12,412 nucleotides of DNA, taken from JAZRUF01 sp045652405 (lineage in GTDB: Bacteria; Bacillota; Clostridia; Oscillospirales; JAAYXM01). The DNA lies in contig JAZRUF010000055.1 of assembly GCA_045652405.1 (NCBI GenBank), forward strand, positions 1 through 12,412, in the 5' to 3' direction. Both the position numbers and the translations under genes were made by a program. The notes below the pieces were generated by a model that worked only from the letters and a program-made list of their open reading frames with translations, did not search any database and was not told where the DNA came from. This document shows, piece after piece, positions 5,269 through 12,412 of the stretch. The stretch's first letter is position 1, and every line of letters begins with the position of its first letter.

Positions 5269-7161
5269 ATGAAAAAGACAAAGCGTCCTATAGGGACAAT
5301 TCTTATGGTTTTAATGCTCGTGTTCTTCTATCTCCCGATATTGTATATGATTGTGTTCTCCTTCAATGAAGGTAAATCACTTACCGCGTTTTCGGGATTT
5401 TCACTGCGCTGGTATAAGCATATGCTTGAATCGCGGGATATGATGGAGGCTCTGTATACAACCTTCAGCATCGCGCTTATTGCTACGTTTGTCTCTACGA
5501 TTGCCGGTACGATTGCGGCAATCGGCCTGAGTAAATCGCGCAGAGTTGTGCGAAACGTCATGGAACAGGTAAACAATCTTCCGATAATGAATCCGGAGAT
5601 TGTAACCGCTATCGGATTTATGCTCCTTTTCATAACCTTCCAGATTGAAAAAGGGTATATGACGATGCTCCTTGCGCATATAGCATTTTGCATTCCATAT
5701 GTAATGCTATCCGTCATGCCGAAAATTCGCGGGCTCGACCCGAATATTGCAGACGCGGCGATGGACTTGGGCGCAACTCCGTGGCAAGCGCTTACAAAGG
5801 TTATCGTTCCGCAGATAACGCCTGGAATAGTATCCGGCGCACTTATCGCATTTACCATGTCAATTGACGATTTTATAATTTCATATTTTGTAACCGGAAG
5901 CGGCGTTAAAAACCTGAGCATAATGGTCTATACGATGAGCAAGCGCATAAACCCGAGCATAAACGCAATATCAACGCTCATGGTAGTTATAATTACCGCG
6001 GTACTGCTTGTGATAAACATTGCCCCTATGGTAATGGCAAAGCGCGAGAAAAAGACGGATATGAAAAAACGAAACCTGCTACTCCCAATAGGAGCTGTAT
6101 TGTGTGCAGTCATTGTCGCTATAGGCGTGTCAAACTTCAAAAGCGCGGATTCTTATCTCCCATATGAAGGCGAAACGCTTTATCTCTACAACTGGGGCGA
6201 GTATACCGGCGAAAACATCCTTTCCGATTTTGAAGAGGCTACCGGCGCAACCGTTGTCATGGAAAACTTTGACTCAAACGAGCAAATGTATATTAAGGTG
6301 GCAAATGGCGCGGCGTATGACATCCTAGTCCCGAGCGATTATATGATACAACGCCTTATCCAGGAGAACTTGCTCCAGAAGCTTGACCATTCAAAGCTTG
6401 ACTGCATGGATAAGCTTGTCGAGGCGATAAAAGGTCTGCCGTATGACCCGCAGAATGAGTATTCCATCCCATATTTCTGGGGCACGGTCGGAATTGTATA
6501 TGATACCACTAAGGTTGATATTGAAGACCTTGAACGTGAAGGATATAATATTTTCCTCGACGAAAAATATAAGGGCGATATTTATCTCTACGATTCTGAA
6601 CGCGATTCATTTATGATGGCACTCAAAGCTCTCGGCTATTCTATGAATACCGAAGATGAGGAGGAGCTAAACCAAGCGTATGAGTGGCTTGTAAAGTGCG
6701 TAAAGACTATGGAGCCTGAAATTGTAACCGATGAAATTATAGATAATATGGCGCAGGGCAGAAAAGCACTGGGACTTATCTATTCGGGTGACGCTACATA
6801 TGTAATGAGTGAAAATGAAAACATGGGCTTCTATATGCCGCAAACCGGTACAAACCAGTGGTCCGATGCCATGGTAATACCCGCGAATGCGAAAAATCCT
6901 GAGCTTGCCCATGAGTTTATAAACTTCGCATCATCATATGACGGCGCATACGATAACTCAAGCTATGTCGGATATACATCATCCAATCAGGAGGTTATGA
7001 ATGACCTCTCCGGAGTGGATGGCGACTATGAGGGAATAGATGCATATATCCCGCGCACCGATAACGAGCATGACGAAGTTTTCGTATATAACGAAGATAC
7101 GCGCAAAATAATGAGTAACCTCTGGAGCAAAGTTAAAATAGCCGCATCAAATGCAAACTAA
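5269..7161 (+). CDS. potCD: PotC-PotD fusion: polyamine ABC permease joined to its substrate-binding protein
   Basis: 630 residues in one uninterrupted frame. Residues 1-258 are the PotC permease: six helices, and an EAA loop DAAMDLGATPWQALTKVIVPQITPG (162-186). Residues 267-288 form an extra hydrophobic helix that carries the chain outward. Residues about 300-626 are the PotD polyamine-binding protein: YNWGEY (307-312), FDSNEQM, VPSDY (354-358), YSIPYFWG, YDSERDSF (441-448) and W531/D533, matching from memory the Trp and Asp that hold the polyamine amines in E. coli PotD. E. coli W229 corresponds here to Tyr505. The usual lipoprotein Cys is not needed because the domain is tethered by the helix. 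Met265 (6061) has basic signal-like residues after it and may mark the ancestral potD start. The ribosome binding site is AAAGGAG. No separate potD follows. Confidence 0.92.
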   Translation: MKKTKRPIGTILMVLMLVFFYLPILYMIVFSFNEGKSLTAFSGFSLRWYKHMLESRDMMEALYTTFSIALIATFVSTIAGTIAAIGLSKSRRVVRNVMEQVNNLPIMNPEIVTAIGFMLLFITFQIEKGYMTMLLAHIAFCIPYVMLSVMPKIRGLDPNIADAAMDLGATPWQALTKVIVPQITPGIVSGALIAFTMSIDDFIISYFVTGSGVKNLSIMVYTMSKRINPSINAISTLMVVIITAVLLVINIAPMVMAKREKKTDMKKRNLLLPIGAVLCAVIVAIGVSNFKSADSYLPYEGETLYLYNWGEYTGENILSDFEEATGATVVMENFDSNEQMYIKVANGAAYDILVPSDYMIQRLIQENLLQKLDHSKLDCMDKLVEAIKGLPYDPQNEYSIPYFWGTVGIVYDTTKVDIEDLEREGYNIFLDEKYKGDIYLYDSERDSFMMALKALGYSMNTEDEEELNQAYEWLVKCVKTMEPEIVTDEIIDNMAQGRKALGLIYSGDATYVMSENENMGFYMPQTGTNQWSDAMVIPANAKNPELAHEFINFASSYDGAYDNSSYVGYTSSNQEVMNDLSGVDGDYEGIDAYIPRTDNEHDEVFVYNEDTRKIMSNLWSKVKIAASNAN

Positions 7162-7165
7162 AAAC

Positions 7166-7199
7166 AACGCACGCAATCTTTTGGTTGCGTGCGTTATTT
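7166..7199 (+). terminator. Terminator of the pot operon
   Basis: An 11-bp perfect stem, AACGCACGCAA (7166-7176) with TTGCGTGCGTT (7185-7195), has an 8-base loop and is followed by the short T-rich ATTTG. The U tract is weak, but the stem starts 4 bases after the potCD stop and precedes a new promoter. Confidence 0.75.
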
Positions 7200-7215
7200 G
7201 TTAAGTAGTGGCCTA

Positions 7216-7244
7216 TTGACATTTACACGTAATTATAGTATGAT
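7216..7244 (+). promoter_or_regulatory. Promoter of the AbrB-like/glycosyltransferase pair
   Basis: TTGACA (7216-7221), 17-base spacer, TATGAT (7239-7244); a 33-base leader to the start codon at 7278. It is near consensus and should be strong unless repressed. Confidence 0.85.
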
Positions 7245-7262
7245 TATTCATACCAATCATAC
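7238..7262. promoter_or_regulatory. Inverted repeats over the -10 box, candidate autoregulatory operator
   Basis: GTATGAT (7238-7244) is mirrored by ATCATAC (7256-7262). A nested palindrome, TATGA-TTAT-TCATA (7239-7252), shares its first arm. Both cover the -10 box and the likely +1, where a bound protein would block transcription. The AbrB-like protein encoded just downstream is the obvious candidate (inference). Confidence 0.5.
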
Positions 7263-7277
7263 AAAGGAGAAGCATAT

Positions 7278-7487
7278 ATGAATATACAGGAAGGAAAATA
7301 TGCATGGATGGTCAAAGTTGGCGAAAAGGGGCAGTTTGTTATTCCTAAAGAAGCAAGAGAGTTGTTTAATTTACAGCCCGGAGATGAAATCTTGGTTCTC
7401 GGAGATAAAGAAAGAGGAATAGCAATTCTTCCGAAAGAAAAGCAACGGGAATATATTGAGCGGGTTTTTTGTGAAATAGAAGAATGA
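7278..7487 (+). CDS. AbrB/MazE/SpoVT-family DNA-binding protein
   Basis: 69 residues. A swapped-hairpin AbrB domain spans about residues 9-52: VGEKGQFVIPKEARELFNLQPGDEILVLG, with the family's G-Q-(F/V)-(V/T)-IPKE-R core and the PGD turn. A short charged helix ends the protein. Such proteins bind AT-rich or palindromic DNA as dimers or tetramers, either as transition-state regulators or as antitoxins. No toxin gene follows; the next gene, 16 bases on, is a glycosyltransferase. A transcriptional regulator of the pair is therefore the better reading, supported by the palindromes over its own promoter. The ribosome binding site is AAAGGAG (7263-7269). Confidence 0.87.
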   Translation: MNIQEGKYAWMVKVGEKGQFVIPKEARELFNLQPGDEILVLGDKERGIAILPKEKQREYIERVFCEIEE

Positions 7488-7503
7488 AATCAGGTGAAAT
7501 AAC

Positions 7504-8679
7504 ATGAGCAAAATAGTTTTCTTTTGCATTCCCGCACACGGACACACTAACCCTACCTTGAATGTCGTCAGGGAACTAATTTCTCGCGGACATCAGGTGT
7601 GGTACTATTCATATAACTCAATGCGTGAAAAAATTGAGTCGTCAGGAGCAACATTTGTATCTTGCGATGATTATGATACAGAGCAGAAGCTCAAGGCAAA
7701 AGACTCTGCCCGAGTCGGAAAAGACCTTGCGCTTTCTGCAAAGATACTGGTGGATACCACATTGGCTCTTGATGACAAGGTCTGTAGAGAAATGGCAGAG
7801 CTTAAGCCTGACTGCATAGTTGCAGATTCCATGGCGCTGTGGGGAAAAGCCGTTGCGCTCAAGCTTAAAATTCCTTTTGTTTCTTCAACAACAACCTTTG
7901 CCTTTAATCAGCATTCAGCAAGGGTTATGAAACAAGGTATCGGGGAATTATTTAAAATGCTTTTTTCAATGCCTAAAACCTCAAAGCAAGTAAAACGTCT
8001 AAAAGATAATGGGTATTCTGTAAAAAGTATTTTGGATATCATCGGAAATGACGATAAAACACATACTGTTGTATATACCTCTCCGGAATTCCAGCCTTGT
8101 TCAGAGACTTTTTCGGATAAGTATTATGCGTTTGTCGGTCCGTCAGTACGACCTGCAACCGATGAAATAGAGAAAAAGAGAGATAAACTGATTTATATAT
8201 CAATGGGAACTGTCAATAATGACACAATGCCCTTTTTCAAAAATTGTGTATCTGCGCTCAGGGATACAGAATATCAGGTTATCATGTCTGTCGGTAATCA
8301 GGTGTCTATCGAGGAATTTGGACAACTGCCTGAAAATATATCGGTTTTTTCACATGTTGACCAGATTGCCGTACTGCAAAAAGCGGATGTGTTTATATCG
8401 CACTGCGGAATGAACAGCGTAAGTGAAAGTTTATATTTTGAGGTTCCGCTTGTTATGTTGCCGCAAACTACGGAACAAAGAGGTGTTGCCGTCAGGGTTC
8501 TGGAGCTTGGTGCCGGTATTAAACTTGATAAAGCGGATGCTACCTCTGTTTTAAACGCTGTAAACGAAATATTAAATAATAGCGCTTATAAACAAAATGC
8601 TGAGAAAATTGCTGGGGGCTTTAAGCGTTGTTCGGGTGCAAAAGGCGCAGCGGATAAAATAATACAGGTTTCTATTTGA
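7504..8679 (+). CDS. Macrolide-type (MGT/GT1) glycosyltransferase
   Basis: 391 residues, normal for the family, with a GT-B fold. The N-terminal half carries the acceptor side and the AHGHTNPTLN motif (11-20) with the His near the catalytic position. The C-terminal half binds the nucleotide sugar: YISMGTV (231-237), ADVFISHCGMNSVSESLYFEVPLVMLPQTTEQ (294-325), with the His300 and Glu308 typical of the donor site. It resembles YjiC/YojK-like proteins that glucosylate macrolides, flavonoids or other small lipophilic molecules. Neither acceptor nor sugar can be read from sequence, and a role in self-protection, detoxification or glycolipid synthesis is possible. No membrane segment or signal peptide is seen. 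It is translated from an AGGTGA box and probably cotranscribed with the AbrB-like gene. There is no terminator: the pheS promoter overlaps its stop codon. Confidence 0.87.
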   Translation: MSKIVFFCIPAHGHTNPTLNVVRELISRGHQVWYYSYNSMREKIESSGATFVSCDDYDTEQKLKAKDSARVGKDLALSAKILVDTTLALDDKVCREMAELKPDCIVADSMALWGKAVALKLKIPFVSSTTTFAFNQHSARVMKQGIGELFKMLFSMPKTSKQVKRLKDNGYSVKSILDIIGNDDKTHTVVYTSPEFQPCSETFSDKYYAFVGPSVRPATDEIEKKRDKLIYISMGTVNNDTMPFFKNCVSALRDTEYQVIMSVGNQVSIEEFGQLPENISVFSHVDQIAVLQKADVFISHCGMNSVSESLYFEVPLVMLPQTTEQRGVAVRVLELGAGIKLDKADATSVLNAVNEILNNSAYKQNAEKIAGGFKRCSGAKGAADKIIQVSI

Positions 8680-8704
8680 CAAAACTTGTTTTATGTAATA
8701 TACT
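8676..8704 (+). promoter_or_regulatory. Promoter of the pheST operon
   Basis: TTGACA (8676-8681), 17-base spacer, TATACT (8699-8704). The -35 box overlaps the TGA stop (8677-8679) of the glycosyltransferase gene. The T-box leader begins at the expected +1 just downstream. Confidence 0.88.
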
Positions 8705-8710
8705 ATTGGT

Positions 8711-8961
8711 AATTGTCATATCAAAATATAGGGCAATGACTGAGTTTAAGTAGATGTCGCGGAAACAGGCACAGAAAACAGCCTTTTAGCTGAGAGGGCT
8801 GTAATGCCCGCGGTGTTGAAATTCGCCTCACGAGCCTTTTTGCGAAAGCAAAATGTAGATGCTGCATTAAAGCATACAAAAGCGGCGGTCGAAACTCGGC
8901 CGCAATTTGAGTGGTACCACGGATATTATTCGTCTCATGCACGTGCATGGGGCGATTTTTT
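8711..8961 (+). promoter_or_regulatory. T-box leader (tRNA-Phe sensing) of pheST
   Basis: It senses uncharged tRNA and lets transcription continue into pheST. Stem I helices include CGCGG (8758-8762) with CCGCG (8808-8812), plus GGCA/TGCC and ACAGCC/GGCTGT further in. TTC at 8822-8824, on the 3' side of Stem I, is the Phe specifier candidate. A TTTTGC-GAAA-GCAAAA hairpin (8838-8853) and a GC-rich stem (8882-8903) follow. The T-box sequence GAGTGGTACCACGG (8909-8922) contains TGGT, complementary to the ACCA end expected for tRNA-Phe. UGAG (8908-8911) can pair with CUCA (8934-8937) as antiterminator, competing with the terminator. Confidence 0.92.
8931..8961 (+). terminator. T-box terminator before pheS
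   Basis: CGTCTCATGC (8931-8940) pairs with GCATGGGGCG (8945-8954) around ACGT, followed by T6 (8956-8961). Its 5' arm is sequestered by the T-box antiterminator when uncharged tRNA is bound. Confidence 0.9.
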
Positions 8962-8976
8962 ATGGAGGTAAAAGCA

Positions 8977-10020
8977 ATGATTGAGAAACTTAAAGCGCAA
9001 TTAAGTCAAGACCTTGCGGCTATAACAAGTGCTTCCGATGTTGAGAAGATTAACATTGCCTATCTTGGTAAAAAAGGCTGCATTGCTGATTTGATGAAGC
9101 AGATGAAGGATCTTACCCCTGAGGAGAGAAAGACCTTCGGTCAGGTTGTTAATGATTTTAAGCGCGAAGCAGCTGAAAAGATTGACGCAGCTTACGCGGA
9201 CCTCAAGAAAAAGGAACTCGAAGCGGAAATAAACGCAATCGAGGAATTTGACTTGTCTGTTCCTGCAAATCTTGAGCGCGGTTCATATCACCCGATTACC
9301 TTAGTCCAGCGCGAGTGTGAATCGGTTTTCAAATCCATGGGCTTCAATGTTGAGGATTACAGCGAGGTAGTAACTGACTACGAGTGCTTTGAAGCGCTCA
9401 ATATTCCCAAGCACCATCCCGCGCGCGATATGCAGGATACCTATTATCTGGAAAACGGTCAGCTCCTTAAATCGCATACATCTGCCGCGCAGAACGCTAT
9501 ATATTTAAAATATAAGGATGCGCTTATAAATGACGGTGTTCCGATAAAGGCTATTTTCCCGGGCCGTTGCTTCAGAAACGAAGCAACTGATGCCTGCCAT
9601 GAAAACACCTTCTTCCAGATGGAAGGCGTAATGGTCGATAAAAATATCTCCATTTCAAACCTTATATTCTTCATGAAGCAAATGCTCTCCGAAGTATTTA
9701 AAAAGGATATAAAAGTCCGTCTTCGTCCGGGATTTTTCCCGTTCGTTGAACCGGGATTTGAGCTGGATATAAGCTGCCTCATCTGCGGTGGTGACGGATG
9801 TCCGTCATGTAAGCACAGCGGTTGGCTTGAGCTCTGTCCGTGCGGCATGATTCACCCCGAGGTACTCAAAGCAGGCGGTATTGACCCTGAGGAATATACC
9901 GGCTTTGCATTCGGCTTAGGCCTTACACGCCTTGCAATGATGCGCTATGGCGTAAAAGATATTCGTGATTTAAACGGCGGTAATCTGAAGAGCTTATCTC
10001 AGTTTACCGATGATGAATAA
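8977..10020 (+). CDS. pheS: Phenylalanyl-tRNA synthetase alpha subunit
   Basis: Catalytic subunit of the alpha2-beta2 enzyme that charges tRNA-Phe. It has 347 residues, normal length. Residues 1-90 are the N-terminal coiled coil (MIEKLKAQLSQDLAAITSAS...YLGKKG). The class II catalytic domain follows, with HTSAAQ (167-172), motif 2 FRNEATDACHENTFFQMEG (199-217) and motif 3 GFAFGLGLTRLAMMRYG (309-325); Ala311 sits at the Phe-specificity site. A Cys cluster, CLIC-x4-CPSC (267-278), suggests a zinc knuckle, which is common in some PheS lineages. The start is 8977 because GGAGG (8964-8968) lies 8 bases upstream; a GTG at 8911 in the same frame lies inside the T-box and is not used. pheT follows after 14 bases. 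Confidence 0.96.
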   Translation: MIEKLKAQLSQDLAAITSASDVEKINIAYLGKKGCIADLMKQMKDLTPEERKTFGQVVNDFKREAAEKIDAAYADLKKKELEAEINAIEEFDLSVPANLERGSYHPITLVQRECESVFKSMGFNVEDYSEVVTDYECFEALNIPKHHPARDMQDTYYLENGQLLKSHTSAAQNAIYLKYKDALINDGVPIKAIFPGRCFRNEATDACHENTFFQMEGVMVDKNISISNLIFFMKQMLSEVFKKDIKVRLRPGFFPFVEPGFELDISCLICGGDGCPSCKHSGWLELCPCGMIHPEVLKAGGIDPEEYTGFAFGLGLTRLAMMRYGVKDIRDLNGGNLKSLSQFTDDE

Positions 10021-10034
10021 GGAGGTGTGCAGCT

Positions 10035-12395
10035 ATGTTACTGTCAATGAATTGGATTTGTGATTTTGTTGATTTATCAGGTCTTGACAAGTTAAAACTT
10101 ATAAATCAGTTTTCTCTGTCCACTGCAGAGGTTGAAAACGATATTTTCTTTAAAGGCTCAGATTTGAGCGGCATAGTTGTCGCCGAAATTAAAACGGTAG
10201 ACGAGCATCCTGAGTCTAAAAAACTGCATCTTCTCAAAGTAGACATTGGCGAAGCCGAGCTTGTGGACGTAGTTTGCGGTGCTCCCAACGTAAGAGTCGG
10301 AATGAAGACGGTTTTTGCAAAGCTCGGCGCGCAGATAGGCGATATAACCATAGCTCCGCGCAAGCTTGCCGGATATACCTCCTGCGGAATGTGCTGCTCG
10401 GAGAAGGAACTCGGTATAAGCGAGGATAACTCAGGAATTATAGAGATTCCTGCAGATGTTGCAAACGGTACGGATATAAAGGAACTATACCAGATTGACG
10501 ATATAATCTTTGGGGTTGACAATAAATCTCTTACCAATCGCCCGGACCTGTGGGGCCATTACGGAATTGCACGCGAATTTGCAGCAATTTCCGGACGCGA
10601 GTTAAAACCGCTGGATGTTGAGGACTTGGCAAAGTACGCATCCCTTCCGCCAATTGATGTTAAGGTGGAGGACGAACTCTGCATGCGCTACAGCGCGCTT
10701 CAGGTTGAGAATATAACCCGAAACGTAAGCCCGGTAAATATGAGAATACGTCTCCATTACTGCGGAATGCGTGCAATAAATCTTCTTACCGACCTTACAA
10801 ACTATCTGATGCTTGAAATGGGGCAGCCCATGCATGCGTTTGACTCACGCAAGGTCGAGAATATCCGCGTAAAGAGATTTGATAAACCGTTTATGTTCAA
10901 AACACTCGACGGAGCAGAGCGCAATATAGATGAAAATACGCTTATGATATGCAACGGTGACAACCCGGTTGCTATTGCAGGAATTATGGGCGGTTTGGAT
11001 TCGGAGATTGTAGAGGATACAACCAAGCTCACACTTGAATCTGCTACATTCGATGCGGTTTCCGTGCGCCGTTCATCCGGACGTTTGGCTCACAGAACCG
11101 ATGCATCCATGCGCTATGAAAAATCCCTTGACCCGGAAATGACAGTCCCGGCAATTGCGCGTTTTGTAAAACTCCTTTCGGAGATAGACCCGCAAATGAA
11201 GGTTACATCATCACTTGCAGATGTCTATAAGCGCAAGTATGATGAAATAAAGCTCGCATTTGATAAAAAGTTTGTTGACAGGTATACAGGTATCGAAATT
11301 GATAATGATACTATAGTAAAAACTCTCACTGCACTCGGCTTTAAGGTTTCACTTGAAAATGATAATTTCAGCGTGGCCGTACCCAGTTGGCGTGCCACAA
11401 AGGACGTAACAATCAAAGCGGATATTATAGAAGAAATCACACGAGTTTACGGATATGATAACTTCGATATAAATACCGCAAGTGCACCGCTCCGTCCGAT
11501 ACGCGCAGCGCAGGAGAAAACCGTCGAGGAAAAGGTAAAGGACATACTCGTTAAGAAATATAACCTTCACGAGCTTCATTCCTATATCTGGGCTTATTAT
11601 GACGAGTATAAAGCACTCGGAATAGAGGTTGAGGACAATATAAAACTCACCGGTGCAACAAACCCGAATATCGAAACCATTCGTAAGTCTATAGTTCCCA
11701 CTCAGCTCTGCCAGGTAAATTACAATACGTCTTACAGCTCAGACTTTGGCGTATTTGAAATCGGAAGAGTTATCAAAGGTCTTAAGGATGACGGTCTGTG
11801 TAACGAGCGCAAGAATCTTGCAGTAACACTCTTCAGTAAGACCAAGTCTGTTGAAAAACTCTATTTCGTGCTTCGCGATATGCTTGCAGTTATTACGGAC
11901 GATATAAAGCATATGCAGCTTGAATTCAAGGCGATAGAAGCTGAGCATTCATATCAGCATCCTAAGAACTTAAATGCAATTATCTGCGATGGCAAGGTGA
12001 TTGGTGAAATAGGTGTTGTTTATCCGACGGTTTCAAAAAAGATAGACAAAAAAGCAGCTATCGTATATGCAGAAATTGACGTAAAGGATTTTGCGGAAAT
12101 TAAGAGCGCTGGTATTTCGTATAAAGAGGCAAACCGCTTCCCGGAAATGAGCATCGACCTCTCGTTCGTTTCAGAAAAGTTTGCGCCGATTGACGCGGTG
12201 ATTAAATCATTAAACTGCGAGCTTATTAAAAACGTAAGCGTAGCGGATATATACCGCGATGACAGCGGCAAATCCATTACGGTAAGAATCCTCTTCTCGC
12301 ATCCGGACAGAACCCTTACCGGTGAAGAGGTAAAGGAGATAACCGATAAAATTATCGACCTTCTTAAAGCTCAGAATATCAATTTAAAACAGTAA
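10035..12395 (+). CDS. pheT: Phenylalanyl-tRNA synthetase beta subunit
   Basis: 786 residues, close to the usual 790-805. Order of domains: N-terminal strand (MLLSMNWICDFVDL); EMAP-like tRNA-binding OB domain about 40-150 (HPESKKLHLLKVDIG, CGAPNVRVGMKTVFAKLG); B3/B4 editing region about 200-375 with NRPDLWGHYGIARE just before it and TDLTNYLMLEMGQPMHAFD inside; B5 DNA-binding-like domain about 400-475 ending in VPSWRATKDVTIKADIIEEITRVYGYDN; catalytic-like core about 490-690 (TNPNIETIRKSIVP, FEIGRV); C-terminal FDX-ACB anticodon-binding domain about 695-786 (KEANRFPEMSIDLSF...RILFSHPDRTLTGEEV). Strong AAGGAGG ribosome binding site at the pheS stop. It ends 17 bases before the window edge, complete. 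Confidence 0.96.
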   Translation: MLLSMNWICDFVDLSGLDKLKLINQFSLSTAEVENDIFFKGSDLSGIVVAEIKTVDEHPESKKLHLLKVDIGEAELVDVVCGAPNVRVGMKTVFAKLGAQIGDITIAPRKLAGYTSCGMCCSEKELGISEDNSGIIEIPADVANGTDIKELYQIDDIIFGVDNKSLTNRPDLWGHYGIAREFAAISGRELKPLDVEDLAKYASLPPIDVKVEDELCMRYSALQVENITRNVSPVNMRIRLHYCGMRAINLLTDLTNYLMLEMGQPMHAFDSRKVENIRVKRFDKPFMFKTLDGAERNIDENTLMICNGDNPVAIAGIMGGLDSEIVEDTTKLTLESATFDAVSVRRSSGRLAHRTDASMRYEKSLDPEMTVPAIARFVKLLSEIDPQMKVTSSLADVYKRKYDEIKLAFDKKFVDRYTGIEIDNDTIVKTLTALGFKVSLENDNFSVAVPSWRATKDVTIKADIIEEITRVYGYDNFDINTASAPLRPIRAAQEKTVEEKVKDILVKKYNLHELHSYIWAYYDEYKALGIEVEDNIKLTGATNPNIETIRKSIVPTQLCQVNYNTSYSSDFGVFEIGRVIKGLKDDGLCNERKNLAVTLFSKTKSVEKLYFVLRDMLAVITDDIKHMQLEFKAIEAEHSYQHPKNLNAIICDGKVIGEIGVVYPTVSKKIDKKAAIVYAEIDVKDFAEIKSAGISYKEANRFPEMSIDLSFVSEKFAPIDAVIKSLNCELIKNVSVADIYRDDSGKSITVRILFSHPDRTLTGEEVKEITDKIIDLLKAQNINLKQ

Positions 12396-12412
12396 GCACC
12401 AAACCGGCACGG

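Noticed and set aside
7278..7487. Antitoxin of a MazE-type toxin-antitoxin pair
   Set aside because: The following gene is a 391-residue glycosyltransferase and no MazF, PIN or other small toxin frame is present on either side.
8911..8976. A longer PheS starting at GTG 8911
   Set aside because: The added codons overlap the T-box and its terminator and have no ribosome binding site. GGAGG at 8964-8968 fits the ATG at 8977.
12396..12412. Start of a possible terminator after pheT
   Set aside because: Only 17 bases remain and no second hairpin arm is available, so it cannot be supported.

Overview
The window looks like a chromosomal segment of an anaerobic Gram-positive bacterium, most likely class Clostridia (Bacillota). 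This rests on moderate GC, GGAGG-type ribosome binding sites, sigma-A-like TTGACA/TATAAT promoters, a T-box leader before pheST, a class I lysyl-tRNA synthetase and a potABCD operon with a fused permease/binding-protein subunit. Genus cannot be told from the sequence.

Layout. Positions 3-977 hold the C-terminal part of a class I lysyl-tRNA synthetase with an added tRNA-binding OB domain, cut by the window edge and closed by a strong terminator. On the minus strand, 1079-1465 encodes a small secreted/anchored YHYH-domain protein. The 830 bases upstream of it (1466-2298) look like an ordinary intergenic gap but are highly organised. They hold three tandem, diverged copies of one cassette on the minus strand. 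Each copy has a TTGCAA-N17-TATAAT promoter, a long rod-like RNA fold that starts at the predicted +1, an alternative (antiterminator-like) hairpin, an intrinsic terminator with six U, and a GAGGAGA Shine-Dalgarno-like box. The third cassette leads straight into the YHYH gene, which has no other visible promoter. This is the most novel-looking part of the window.

Positions 2299-7161 form a plus-strand polyamine uptake operon: an XRE-cupin regulator, potA, potB and a potC-potD fusion. PotA is about 525 residues, against roughly 350-380 for the family. Its C-terminal TOBE domain is split by about 180 residues made of two copies of a beta-rich, Ig-like unit. PotC is joined through an extra membrane helix to the PotD polyamine-binding protein. 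A hairpin terminator closes the operon.

Positions 7216-8679 form a small unit with its own promoter and a palindromic candidate operator: an AbrB-type DNA-binding protein and a macrolide-type (GT1) glycosyltransferase. Positions 8676-12395 hold pheS-pheT, driven by a promoter whose -35 box overlaps the glycosyltransferase stop codon. A T-box leader with a UUC (Phe) specifier candidate and a UGGU acceptor-binding bulge controls the pair. The two ends of the window therefore carry aminoacyl-tRNA synthetases, and the middle carries a polyamine importer and accessory genes.
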